Below, piece by piece: positions 23,408 through 31,651 of a stretch of DNA of 64,000 bases. The first letter of the stretch is position 1. Each line of letters starts with the position of its first letter. This stretch comes from Poseidonocella pacifica (GTDB lineage Bacteria; Pseudomonadota; Alphaproteobacteria; Rhodobacterales; Rhodobacteraceae). The stretch is from positions 248,001 to 312,000 of the forward strand of contig NZ_FOJU01000001.1 of NCBI RefSeq assembly GCF_900111875.1, written 5' to 3'. The notes under the pieces are model-generated. The model was not told where the DNA came from. It saw nothing but the letters and a program-made list of their open reading frames with translations, and did not search any database. The position numbers and the translations under genes were made by a program.

Positions 23408-24169
23408 ATGGCTCATCCCCTTCCCATGTCGCTTGAGGCCGAGATCGAGGCGCTGGCCCGGCGATACCGGCGCGCCAATTCCCCCGGAATGCAGGTGCTC
23501 AACCTCGTTGGCGGGCGGGCCGAAAGTTTGCTTGACCGGTTGCCCACCGCGGTCCGGACCCGGCTTGACGAGTCGGCGAAGGGCGCGCTGACGGTCGCGC
23601 TGGATGCGGCGACGCGTTCGCGCGGCGTGATCGGGGATCAGCCCGATTGGCTCAATACCGCCGTAACCTCGGCGATGGGCGCGGCGGGGGGCTTTGGCGG
23701 CCTGCCAACGGCCTTGGCGGAGCTTCCGGTCACCACGACCATCCTGCTGCGCGCAATTCAGGGCGTCGCGGCGGAACAAGGGTTTGATCCGGCGGAGGAA
23801 AATGTTCGTTTCGATTGCATCGAAGTATTTTCAGCCGCAGGTCCGCTTACCAGCGACGATGGGGCGGACATGGCCTTCCTGACGGCGCGGATGGCGCTCT
23901 CAGGGCCCACGATGCAAAAACTTGTCGCGTCAATCGCGCCGCGTCTTGGCGCGGTGTTGGGGCAGAAGCTCGCCGCACAGGCGATTCCCGTGATCGGGGC
24001 AGTCGCAGGGGCGGCGACGAACTATGCCTATACGAGCTATTATCAGGAGGTCGCGCGCGTGCAGTTCGGCCTGCGCCGACTTTCCATTGAACATGATCGC
24101 TCTCATGCGGAGCTGGTGTCCGACCTGCGGGAAGCGGTGCGCGATGTTCCGATCCGCAAGGCGGGCTAG
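23408..24169 (+). CDS. EcsC family protein
   Basis: A 253-residue protein resembling the EcsC family. Its middle contains small-residue and hydrophobic segments (AMGAAGGFGGLPTALAELPVTTTILLRAIQ and AIPVIGAVAGAATNYAYTSYY, given in part) that suggest membrane association without a signal peptide. EcsC proteins are named after a Bacillus operon neighbour of an ABC transporter; their function is unknown. AGGAG precedes the ATG. Its stop is two bases from the puuD stop codon on the other strand. Confidence 0.8.
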   Translation: MAHPLPMSLEAEIEALARRYRRANSPGMQVLNLVGGRAESLLDRLPTAVRTRLDESAKGALTVALDAATRSRGVIGDQPDWLNTAVTSAMGAAGGFGGLPTALAELPVTTTILLRAIQGVAAEQGFDPAEENVRFDCIEVFSAAGPLTSDDGADMAFLTARMALSGPTMQKLVASIAPRLGAVLGQKLAAQAIPVIGAVAGAATNYAYTSYYQEVARVQFGLRRLSIEHDRSHAELVSDLREAVRDVPIRKAG

Positions 24170-24171
24170 GC

Positions 24172-25392
24172 CTAGTTCAGCGCCGATTCGTACCAATCAA
24201 CGATAAGCGCGCGTTCTTCGTCTGGCATCGAAGTTAAATTAGCCGGTGGCATGGCGTGACTTAGCCCTGCCTGAAGGTAGACGGCGCGCGCGCTTGCCGC
24301 GATGGTGCCCGGCGAGTCAAGGCGCAGCCCCTTCGGCGGCCAGAGAAGATTGCCAAAGACAGGCTCCGCCGTATGGCACATGGAGCAGCGGCCCAGCACG
24401 ATATCGTGCACCTGCTCGAATCCTTCGGCCTCGGCAAACCGCAAGGCGGCCCCGCTGGCCTCTTCGGGATCGCTCGTGCGGAACATGGGCGCGGTGGACA
24501 GCCACATGATCAACAGGAAGAGGATCGCCGTCGCGGCCCAAGTCCAGTGCGCATACCCCTTGCGGGCATGCATGGTGTTGAAGAAATGCCGGATGGTCAC
24601 TCCCATGAGGAAAACAAGGCTGGCGATGGCCCAGTTGTGCTCCGTCGCGAAGGCGAGCGGATAGTGGTTCGACAGCATCAGAAAGACGACGGGCAACGTG
24701 AGATAATTGTTGTGGGTGGAGCGTTGCTTGGCAATCTTGCCGTATTTGGCATCCGGAATCCGGCCCTCCTGCAGGTCCGCCACGACGATGCGTTGGTTCG
24801 GCATGATAATGAAAAAGACGTTTGCCGACATGATTGTGGCGGTAAATGCCCCGAGATGCAGCATCGCCGCACGCCCCGAAAACACCGAAGTATAAAAGAC
24901 GGACATCAGCACCAGCACGCCGAACAACGCGACCATCAAAAGCGTCTGGTTCGCGTTGACGAAGACCCGGCATAGCGTGTTGTAGGCGAGCCAGCCGAAG
25001 GCGAGCGACGCAAGGGACAGCCCGATGGCCTGCCACGTGGCAAGATCCATGACGGCGGGGTCGATGAGGTAGAATTCCGCCCCGAGGTAGTAGACGAGGA
25101 ACAGCAGGGCAAAGCCCGAAAGCCAGGTCGCATAGCTTTCCCATTTGAACCACACCAGGTCGCCGGGCATCCTGTCGGGGGCCACGAGATACTTCTGGAT
25201 ATGGTAAAAGCCCCCGCCGTGGACCTGCCATTCCTCGCCATCCGCGCCGGAGGACAGATTTCGATCGCGATGCAGACCGAGATCCAGTGCGATGAAGTAG
25301 AAGGACGAGCCGATCCACGCGATTGCGGTGATGACGTGAAGCCAGCGCACTGCGAATTCCAGCCAGGCGCCCATGGCGGCGAGATCATACAT
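24172..25392 (-). CDS. puuD: Urate hydroxylase PuuD (membrane urate oxidase with cytochrome c domain)
   Basis: A 406-residue integral membrane enzyme that oxidises urate to 5-hydroxyisourate. Several transmembrane helices are visible from WLHVITAIAWIGSSFYFIAL onward. The C-terminus carries a cytochrome c motif GRCSMCHTAEP (CxxCH) facing the periplasm, so electrons can pass to the respiratory chain rather than directly to oxygen as in soluble uricase. The start MYDLAAMGAWLEF follows AAGGAG by nine bases. It is divergent from the LysR gene across 98 bases, which points to common control. Confidence 0.93.
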   Translation of the reverse strand: MYDLAAMGAWLEFAVRWLHVITAIAWIGSSFYFIALDLGLHRDRNLSSGADGEEWQVHGGGFYHIQKYLVAPDRMPGDLVWFKWESYATWLSGFALLFLVYYLGAEFYLIDPAVMDLATWQAIGLSLASLAFGWLAYNTLCRVFVNANQTLLMVALFGVLVLMSVFYTSVFSGRAAMLHLGAFTATIMSANVFFIIMPNQRIVVADLQEGRIPDAKYGKIAKQRSTHNNYLTLPVVFLMLSNHYPLAFATEHNWAIASLVFLMGVTIRHFFNTMHARKGYAHWTWAATAILFLLIMWLSTAPMFRTSDPEEASGAALRFAEAEGFEQVHDIVLGRCSMCHTAEPVFGNLLWPPKGLRLDSPGTIAASARAVYLQAGLSHAMPPANLTSMPDEERALIVDWYESALN

Positions 25393-25490
25393 ACTGAGGA
25401 CTCCTTTTGCAGGCAGGCTATACCGGGGTGGCCCAATATGTGTATTCAGACAATGCCGCAACAGCTTCAAGAAATGCCGAATAATCCCCG

Positions 25491-26411
25491 ATGGCCTATA
25501 TCAACAACATCCGCATGTTTGTCCGTGTCTATGAATTGGGCAGCATGAGCGCTGCCGCGCGGGATCAGCGCACTTCGCCTGCGGTGGCATCCTCGCGGAT
25601 CGCGGAGCTTGAGCGGCATCTTGGGGTGCGGCTTTTCAACCGAACAACGCGGGCCTTGCAGCCGACCGAGCAGGGGCGGGTGTTTTACGAAGGGGCAAAT
25701 CGCATCCTCACCGCCATAGAGGAAGCAGAGGCCGACGTCATGCAGATGGCGCAAGCGTTGAAGGGCACGCTCTTTGTGGCCGCCCCACTCGGGGTCGGGC
25801 GGCGGTTTATCGCGCCGGCGGTGCCCGCCTTCAAGGCGCGCTATCCCGAGATCGACGTTCGTTTGCGCCTGTCGGACCGGGGGATTGATATTCCGGCGGA
25901 GGGACTTGATCTGGCGTTTCACCTGGGGCCGCTCGTCGACAGCGACCTGAAGATGCGCATGATCGCCGAATGCCGCCGGGTGCTATGCGCGGCACCAGAT
26001 TATATTGCGCGCCGGGGTCAGCCCACCTCGGGCGCGGATCTGAAGGATCATGACTGTCTCAACCTCAGGTTTCCGGGCGCGATCGAATTTCAATGGACGT
26101 TGGAAACTGAGCTGGGCCCGCGACGGTTCGAGGTGACGGGCCCATTTGAATCCGACGACGGCGACGTGCTGACAAGTTGGGCGCTCGAAGGCTGCGGCAT
26201 CGTCATGAAACCGGTCTTCGAAGTGGCGGAGCATCTCGGCTCCGGGGCGCTTGTGCCCGTGGCCATACAGACGCCGCCGGTGTCAACGCAACTGGCCTGC
26301 CTGTCCCCAAGCCGGCGATTGCGCGATCCCAAGGTGCAGGCTTTTGCCGAGTTCATGGTCGCGCGATGCAAGGCCGAATTGGACGCGGCGGAGGCTCAGC
26401 TTCCGCGATAG
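25491..26411 (+). CDS. LysR-family transcriptional regulator of the urate cluster
   Basis: A 306-residue LysR regulator. The winged helix-turn-helix is at about residues 3-62 ([39 protein letters not shown]) and the effector-binding domain covers 90-295. Its position between puuD and uraH suggests it senses a purine intermediate and controls this cluster; that is inference. The last 16 bases overlap the 3' end of uraH on the opposite strand. No terminator is seen until 26828, so its transcript may run antisense through uraH. Confidence 0.92.
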   Translation: MAYINNIRMFVRVYELGSMSAAARDQRTSPAVASSRIAELERHLGVRLFNRTTRALQPTEQGRVFYEGANRILTAIEEAEADVMQMAQALKGTLFVAAPLGVGRRFIAPAVPAFKARYPEIDVRLRLSDRGIDIPAEGLDLAFHLGPLVDSDLKMRMIAECRRVLCAAPDYIARRGQPTSGADLKDHDCLNLRFPGAIEFQWTLETELGPRRFEVTGPFESDDGDVLTSWALEGCGIVMKPVFEVAEHLGSGALVPVAIQTPPVSTQLACLSPSRRLRDPKVQAFAEFMVARCKAELDAAEAQLPR

Positions 26412-26755
26412 GTGCTCATCCCATAGGCCGAGAGCAGCAGGGGCACATGATAATGGGCATCTGCGTCGGAAATGCCGAACCGGATCGGCACAATGTCGAG
26501 AAAGCGCGGCGATTCTGGGGCCTCTCCCACGGCATCGAGATAGGCGCCGGCCTCGAAGACAAGTTCATAGACACCTGTCGCGAAGCGATCTTTTGGCAGG
26601 ATCGGGCTATCGGTGCGGCCGTCAGCGTTGGTCACCATGCGGGCGAGTTCCGTGCGTGCCCCTCCCTCAATCCGATACAGCGTGACACCAAGGTTCGCGG
26701 CCGGACAGCCCCGAGCCGTGTCGAGTACGTGGGTTGTCAGATATCCGTCGCTCAT
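26396..26755 (-). CDS. uraH: 5-hydroxyisourate hydrolase (transthyretin-like)
   Basis: A 119-residue transthyretin-related enzyme that opens 5-hydroxyisourate, the PuuD product, to OHCU. The diagnostic N-terminal [14 protein letters not shown] and the C-terminal tetrapeptide YRGS are both present, with the active-site histidines in THVLD and [11 protein letters not shown]. No signal peptide, so it is probably cytoplasmic. It is transcribed away from puuE, with 155 bases between their starts, and its 3' end overlaps the LysR gene. Confidence 0.96.
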   Translation of the reverse strand: MSDGYLTTHVLDTARGCPAANLGVTLYRIEGGARTELARMVTNADGRTDSPILPKDRFATGVYELVFEAGAYLDAVGEAPESPRFLDIVPIRFGISDADAHYHVPLLLSAYGMSTYRGS

Positions 26756-26827
26756 ACCGTGCCCTCCGTAGCAGCGGACTGCCCGCGCTATGAGCAGACC
26801 ATGGCCGCACCGTCACCTGGAGACTAC

Positions 26828-26852
26828 CCCGAAAGTGCTTTCGGGTTTTCTT
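26828..26852 (+). terminator. Intrinsic terminator or attenuator between uraH and puuE
   Basis: CCCGAAAG (26828-26835) pairs perfectly with CTTTCGGG (26838-26845), followed by TTTTCTT. It reads on the plus strand although the flanking genes diverge. It therefore either ends the LysR transcript after crossing uraH antisense, or attenuates a puuE leader. A TTGAAA at 26851-26856 could be the -35 of a puuE promoter just after it. Confidence 0.7.
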
Positions 26853-26910
26853 GAAAATGAGCCACCGTCATTTGTCGTAGGGTACGCGGACATAGCGAGA
26901 AGAGGGCAAA

Positions 26911-28323
26911 ATGCAGCGCTACGAACGCAACATGCTGGGATACGGGCAAACGCCCCCGGATCCGCAATGGCCGGGCGACGCCAAGATCGCCGTGCAATTC
27001 GTACTCAATTACGAAGAAGGCGGGGAGAACAACATTCTCCATGGCGACGCTGCATCAGAGGGATTCCTGTCGGATATTCCCGGCGCTGCACCATGGCCGG
27101 GCCAACGGCACTGGAACATGGAATCGATCTATGAATACGGCGCACGGGCTGGATTCTGGCGGCTGCACCGGCTTTTCACGGGCGCCCAGATTCCGGTGAC
27201 AATTTATGGCGTGGCAACGGCACTGGCCCGCTCGCCCGCACAGGTCGAGGCGATGAAAGACGCAGGGTGGGAAATCGCGTCGCATGGGCTTCGCTGGGTC
27301 GAACACAAGGATATGCCCGAGGAGGAGGAGCGCGCGGCGATTGCCGAAGCGGTTCGGCTTCATACCGAAGTTATCGGGGAGCGGCCCCGCGGATGGTATA
27401 CCGGGCGATGCTCGGTCAACACCGTGCGGCTTGTCGCGGAAGAAGGTGGATTCGATTATATTTCAGACACCTATGATGATGACCTGCCATACTGGTTGAA
27501 GGTTGGATCACGGGATCAGCTGATCATTCCCTATACGTTGGAAGCCAACGATATGCGTTTCGCCACGGCGCCGGGATGGAACACGGGCGAGGATTTCTTT
27601 GTCTATCTGCGGGATGCGTTCGACACGCTCCATGCCGAAGGGATGGCGGGGCGGCCTGCGATGATGTCCGTCGGGTTGCATTGCCGGCTGGTCGGACGGC
27701 CGGGGAAAATCGCCGGGTTGAAGCGCTTCTTGGAATATATCGCGGGGTTTGAAGGGGTCTGGTGCCCGCGCCGCGCGGAGATTGCAGAGCACTGGAGGAA
27801 CGTACATCCGCCCATATCCGCCGCGCGTCCCAGCGAGATGGATCAGGCAGAGTTTGTTTCCCGGTTTGGCGGGGTGTTCGAGCATTCCGCTTGGATCGCA
27901 GAGCGGGCTTGGGCGCTTGAACTGGGGCCCGCCCATGATTGCCCGGCGGGGGTCCATAACGCGCTTGCCCGCGTCTTTCGGACAGCTTCGGAGAAAGAAC
28001 GTTTGGGCGTGCTCAAAGCGCACCCCGATCTCGCGGGGAAACTCGCCGCCGCGCACCGGCTGACCGCGGAAAGCACGACGGAGCAAGCGAGTGCGGGATT
28101 AGACGCCCTGACCGATGCGGAACGTCAGAGATTCGAAGAGTTGAACGATGCCTATACGGCGCGCCACGGGTTCCCCTTCATCATCGCGGTTCGCGATCAT
28201 GACAAAGCCAGCATCTTGGCGGCCTTCGAGCGACGCTTGGGCAATGATCGAAATGTGGAATTCGCGGAGGCCTGCCAGCAGGTCGAGCGTATCGCGCGTA
28301 TCCGTTTGGAGGATTTGGTATGA
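26911..28323 (+). CDS. puuE-uraD: Fused allantoinase (PuuE) and OHCU decarboxylase (UraD)
   Basis: A 470-residue two-domain protein. Residues 1 to about 300 are a polysaccharide-deacetylase-fold allantoinase of the PuuE type (FVLNYEEGGENNILHGD, GWEIASHGLRWVEH, PRGWYTGRCSVNT), hydrolysing allantoin to allantoate. Residues about 305-470 are OHCU decarboxylase (MDQAEFVSRFGGVFEHS, LKAHPDLAGKLA, NDAYTARHGFPFIIAVR), which makes (S)-allantoin from OHCU. The fusion therefore joins consecutive steps in reverse order of reaction. It overlaps allE by four bases (ATGA). A terminator-like hairpin lies 66 bases upstream of the start. Confidence 0.95.
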   Translation: MQRYERNMLGYGQTPPDPQWPGDAKIAVQFVLNYEEGGENNILHGDAASEGFLSDIPGAAPWPGQRHWNMESIYEYGARAGFWRLHRLFTGAQIPVTIYGVATALARSPAQVEAMKDAGWEIASHGLRWVEHKDMPEEEERAAIAEAVRLHTEVIGERPRGWYTGRCSVNTVRLVAEEGGFDYISDTYDDDLPYWLKVGSRDQLIIPYTLEANDMRFATAPGWNTGEDFFVYLRDAFDTLHAEGMAGRPAMMSVGLHCRLVGRPGKIAGLKRFLEYIAGFEGVWCPRRAEIAEHWRNVHPPISAARPSEMDQAEFVSRFGGVFEHSAWIAERAWALELGPAHDCPAGVHNALARVFRTASEKERLGVLKAHPDLAGKLAAAHRLTAESTTEQASAGLDALTDAERQRFEELNDAYTARHGFPFIIAVRDHDKASILAAFERRLGNDRNVEFAEACQQVERIARIRLEDLV

Positions 28324-29138
28324 GCTATGCCTTTCCCCCGGGTGGGTTGCCCGACCAGTCCGTTTCGCCCGATGGCAAAGCGATCTTTACGACCGCCTAT
28401 GCCTTCATCCCCGCCAATACCATGCGCGATATCGTGACCTCGAACTTGCCGGGCTGGGAGGGGACGCGGGCCTGGATCATTGCGCGCCCGCTTTCGGGTT
28501 TTGCTGAAACCTTCGCGCAATATGCGGTGGAGGTTTTGCCGGGCGGGGGAAGCCGCACACCCGAGCCTGACCCAGAGGCAGAGGCGGCGATTCTGGTGGC
28601 AAACGGCCAGATGACCCTGTCGATAGGCGATGAGGTTCACACGCTGAAGCCGGGTGGGTTTGCCTACATTCCCTCCGGAACCCCGTGGACCATCGCAAAT
28701 TCAGATCGCGACCCTCTGCAGTTTCATTGGATACGCAAGCGGTATCAGGAGGCGCCGGGTGTGGATCGACCCTCTGCCATCGTCACGTCGGATGCGCAGG
28801 TTGCGCCAACCCCGATGCCGGACACGGACAACTGGGCGACGACACGCTTTGTCGATCCGTCGGATCTTCGGCACGACATGCATGCCAATATCGTCACCTT
28901 TCAGCCGGGCGGTCTCATTCCGTTCGCAGAAACACACGTGATGGAGCACGGGCTCTATGTGTTGCAGGGAACGGCGCGGTACCTGCTCAACACCGATTGG
29001 GTCGAGGTCGGGCCGGGAGATTTCATGTGGCTTCGCGCCTTCTGCCCGCAGGCCTGCGTCGCCACTGGATCAGAGCCGTTTCGCTATCTGCTTTACAAGG
29101 ACGTCAATCGCCACCCGGCATTGACGCTCGCATCGTGA
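28320..29138 (+). CDS. allE: (S)-ureidoglycine aminohydrolase
   Basis: A 272-residue double-cupin enzyme that releases ammonia from (S)-ureidoglycine to give (S)-ureidoglycolate. Both cupin halves can be seen: YAVEVLPGGGSRTPEPDPEA with GGFAYIPSGTPW in the first, and IVTFQPGGLIPFAETHVMEHGLYVLQG in the second, where the metal-ligand His and Glu residues cluster. It starts within the stop of puuE-uraD (ATGA) and its own stop overlaps the GTG of allA, so the three are translationally coupled. Confidence 0.93.
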   Translation: MSYAFPPGGLPDQSVSPDGKAIFTTAYAFIPANTMRDIVTSNLPGWEGTRAWIIARPLSGFAETFAQYAVEVLPGGGSRTPEPDPEAEAAILVANGQMTLSIGDEVHTLKPGGFAYIPSGTPWTIANSDRDPLQFHWIRKRYQEAPGVDRPSAIVTSDAQVAPTPMPDTDNWATTRFVDPSDLRHDMHANIVTFQPGGLIPFAETHVMEHGLYVLQGTARYLLNTDWVEVGPGDFMWLRAFCPQACVATGSEPFRYLLYKDVNRHPALTLAS

Positions 29139-29632
29139 GGGGCATCGCGACAGAGACGATCACCGCGCAGGCCTTTGCGCCTTTCGGTGATCTGATCGAG
29201 GTGGAGGGCCCGCCGGACAAGATCATCAATCAGGGGCTTTGCGGCCGCTTTCATGATCGGGCAAAGCTGGACTTCGGGCCGCAGGGACAGGCCGGGATCA
29301 GCCTCTTCAAGGCGGAGCCGCGCAGCCTGCCGCATACGCTCGACATGCTCGAACGGCACCCCGAGGGCAGTCAGGCGTTCATTCCGATGTCGCTCGATCC
29401 ATTCCTCGTGGTTGTCGCGCCCGACGCGGGTGGTGCGCCCGGCGTACCGCGCGCCTTTCTCACGCGGGAGGGGCAGGCGGTGAATCTGCATCGGGGCACT
29501 TGGCACGGGGTGCTGACGCCGCTGCACGCGCCTGGCCTGTTCGCAGTGGTGGATCGGATCGGCGCCACGCCCAACCTTGAGGAGCACTGGCTCTCCTCCC
29601 CCTACCTCATTCAAGAAAATACTCCCGCATAA
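29135..29632 (+). CDS. allA: Ureidoglycolate lyase
   Basis: A 165-residue AllA-type lyase that splits ureidoglycolate into glyoxylate and urea. Family signatures are TITAQAFAPFGDLIE near the start and AVNLHRGTWHGVLTPLH near the C-terminus. The start is GTG at 29135, overlapping the allE stop as GTGA. A much longer in-frame reading upstream is spurious because it overlaps allE in another frame. It is followed after 37 bases by the purine permease. Confidence 0.92.
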   Translation: MRGIATETITAQAFAPFGDLIEVEGPPDKIINQGLCGRFHDRAKLDFGPQGQAGISLFKAEPRSLPHTLDMLERHPEGSQAFIPMSLDPFLVVVAPDAGGAPGVPRAFLTREGQAVNLHRGTWHGVLTPLHAPGLFAVVDRIGATPNLEEHWLSSPYLIQENTPA

Positions 29633-29669
29633 GAACGGGACCCACGCCAACCAGACAGGGAACGACACG

Positions 29670-31085
29670 ATGAACGACAGCTCACTCGGGACCGTGGAAC
29701 AACTCCGCGATCCAAACTACACTCCGCCGCTGACCCAAGCTGTTCCGCTTGGGATTCAGCATGTCCTGGCCATGTTCGTTTCAAACGTGACGCCCGCGAT
29801 CATCGTTTGCGGCGCTGCCGGGTTCGGGTTCGGCTCCAATTCGCCGGACTTCCCGCAGATGATCTACATGATCCAGATGTCGATGTTCTTCGCCGGTCTC
29901 GCGACGCTGTTCCAGACAATCGGCGTGGGACCGGTCGGCGCGAAGCTTCCCATCGTGCAGGGGACCTCTTTCGCATTCATCCCGATCATGATCCCGCTGG
30001 TTGCGGGCAAGGGGGTCGATGCGATCGGCGCGCTGATGGGCGGCATCCTCGTGGGCGGTCTTTTCCATGCCTTCCTGGGGCTCTTCATCGGGCGGCTGCG
30101 GTTTGCCCTGCCGCCGCTTGTCACCGGTCTCGTCGTGACGATGATCGGGCTCGCGCTGGTCAAGGTGGGCATTCAGTATGCCGCCGGGGGCGTTCCGGCC
30201 ATCGGCACGGAAGAATACGGCAGCCTGCAGAACTGGACCGTGGCGGGAATCGTCATTCTCGTGACGCTTGGCCTCAAGTTCTTTGCCCGCGGTATGCTGT
30301 CTGTTTCGGCCGTGCTCCTCGGTCTTGTGGCGGGGTATGTCGTCGCGTTTCTGATGGGAATGGTGAGTTTCGCCAGCGTCGGACAGGCGGCGAGCTTTGC
30401 CCTGCCTGATCCATTCCACTTCGGTCTGGATTTCACGTTTGCGGCTATCCTCGGGTTCTGCCTGATGTCGTTTGTCTCGGCGGTTGAGACTGTCGGCGAT
30501 GTATCGGGCATCACCAAGGGCGGAGCAGGGCGCGAAGCCACGAATGCGGAAATTCAGGGCGCGACCTATGCCGATGGCCTTGGCACGGCGATTTCGGGAC
30601 TGTTTGGCGCGCTGCCGAACACGTCGTTCAGCCAGAATGTCGGACTTATCGCCATGACTGGGGTCATGTCGCGGCATGTGGTGACAATCGGGGCGTTGTT
30701 CCTGATCCTGTGTGGCCTCGTGCCAAAGGTTGGCGCGATCATTTCGACCGTCCCGATCGAAGTGCTGGGCGGGGGCGTGATCGTAATGTTCGGCATGGTC
30801 GTCGCAGCGGGCATTTCGATGCTCTCGGACGTGACGTGGAACCGGCGCAACATGGTGATCTTTGCCATCGCGCTGTCACTGGGCCTTGGGCTTCAGCTTG
30901 AACCCGGCGCGTTGCAGCATCTTCCGTCGACGCTTCGGGTATTGGCAACGTCGGGCATCCTGCCGGCCGCGCTTATCGCCATCGTCCTCAACCTTGCTCT
31001 GCCCGAGGAACTGGCCGCCGAGGCCACCGAAGAGGTGACCGGTGGGCTTTCTGGCCGCCAAACGGGCAGCTTCACCAAGGACTGA
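29670..31085 (+). CDS. Urate/xanthine permease of the NCS2 (NAT) family
   Basis: A 471-residue membrane transporter with about 12-14 helices. NCS2 hallmarks are the N-terminal QHVLAMFVSNVTPAIIVCG, the helix-8 region FVSAVETVGDVSGITKGG, and the family motif region SGLFGALPNTSFSQNVGLIAMTGVMSRHV, whose NTSFSQNVG form matches uric acid/xanthine rather than uracil carriers. Placed last in the puuE-allE-allA operon, it probably imports urate or xanthine with protons. AGGGAA lies upstream of the ATG. Confidence 0.9.
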   Translation: MNDSSLGTVEQLRDPNYTPPLTQAVPLGIQHVLAMFVSNVTPAIIVCGAAGFGFGSNSPDFPQMIYMIQMSMFFAGLATLFQTIGVGPVGAKLPIVQGTSFAFIPIMIPLVAGKGVDAIGALMGGILVGGLFHAFLGLFIGRLRFALPPLVTGLVVTMIGLALVKVGIQYAAGGVPAIGTEEYGSLQNWTVAGIVILVTLGLKFFARGMLSVSAVLLGLVAGYVVAFLMGMVSFASVGQAASFALPDPFHFGLDFTFAAILGFCLMSFVSAVETVGDVSGITKGGAGREATNAEIQGATYADGLGTAISGLFGALPNTSFSQNVGLIAMTGVMSRHVVTIGALFLILCGLVPKVGAIISTVPIEVLGGGVIVMFGMVVAAGISMLSDVTWNRRNMVIFAIALSLGLGLQLEPGALQHLPSTLRVLATSGILPAALIAIVLNLALPEELAAEATEEVTGGLSGRQTGSFTKD

Positions 31086-31105
31086 GGCTTCCCATGCTCA
31101 AGGAT

Positions 31106-31123
31106 CCCGCGCCTCGGCGCGGG
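31106..31123 (+). terminator. Weak terminator-like hairpin after the purine permease
   Basis: CCCGCGCC (31106-31113) pairs with GGCGCGGG (31116-31123) with a two-base loop, 20 bases after the permease stop. There is no U-tract, so it may be a transcript-end stabiliser or Rho-associated rather than an intrinsic terminator. Confidence 0.35.
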
Positions 31124-31321
31124 ACCTACTCCTGCGTGAGTGCAGGTCCCCGACCCGACGGCAAAGCGCACCCCTTTCCCGTGGTGTCTGTTGATCCGGG
31201 CACGCTTTGATCCCTCATATGACCGCAGCAATCGCTTCGCCTATCGGCGTTACATCCGTGCAGCACCGCGTCCGCTGATGCATCTTGGCCGTTGACTTCC
31301 CCGCGGGGGCCACTAATCGGG

Positions 31322-31495
31322 GGGCACTTCGGTTCGCCCTCGGGCGATGAAAAGGGAATGCGGTCAGGGAACGTCCCGATGCCGCGGCTGCCCCCGCAAC
31401 TGTAGGCGGAGAGCGACGCCAATAACGCCACTACCCCCAAAAGGGGCGGGAAGGCAGGCCGAGCAAAGACCCGCGAGCCAGGAGACCTGCCGAAG
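31322..31495 (+). promoter_or_regulatory. Cobalamin (AdoCbl) riboswitch upstream of btuB
   Basis: All core blocks of the B12 riboswitch appear in order: GAAAAGGGAATGCGG at about 31348, GCGGCTGCCCCCGCAACTGTA at 31384 (the B12-box region) and GAGCCAGGAGACCTGCC at 31475. It ends about 155 bases before btuB. High cobalamin is expected to shut off the btuB-btuFCD operon. No strong terminator is seen after it, and control at translation is possible because the following leader is long. Confidence 0.95.
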
Positions 31496-31651
31496 CCGAT
31501 CACCCTGAGTACATGCGGGGCGCATGTGCGAAACGGCAAGTCCGTTGTGGTGGCGCTTCACAAGGCGGCCGCGTCGGAAATCTCCCGTATCGGTCGCCTA
31601 GTCAAAAGGCTCCGCGCCGCAAAGAACGGCGCACCGCGAAGGGACAGAACT

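Noticed and set aside
28685-29134. A long N-terminal extension of ureidoglycolate lyase
   Set aside because: It overlaps allE in another frame. The GTGA overlap at 29135 gives the normal family length.
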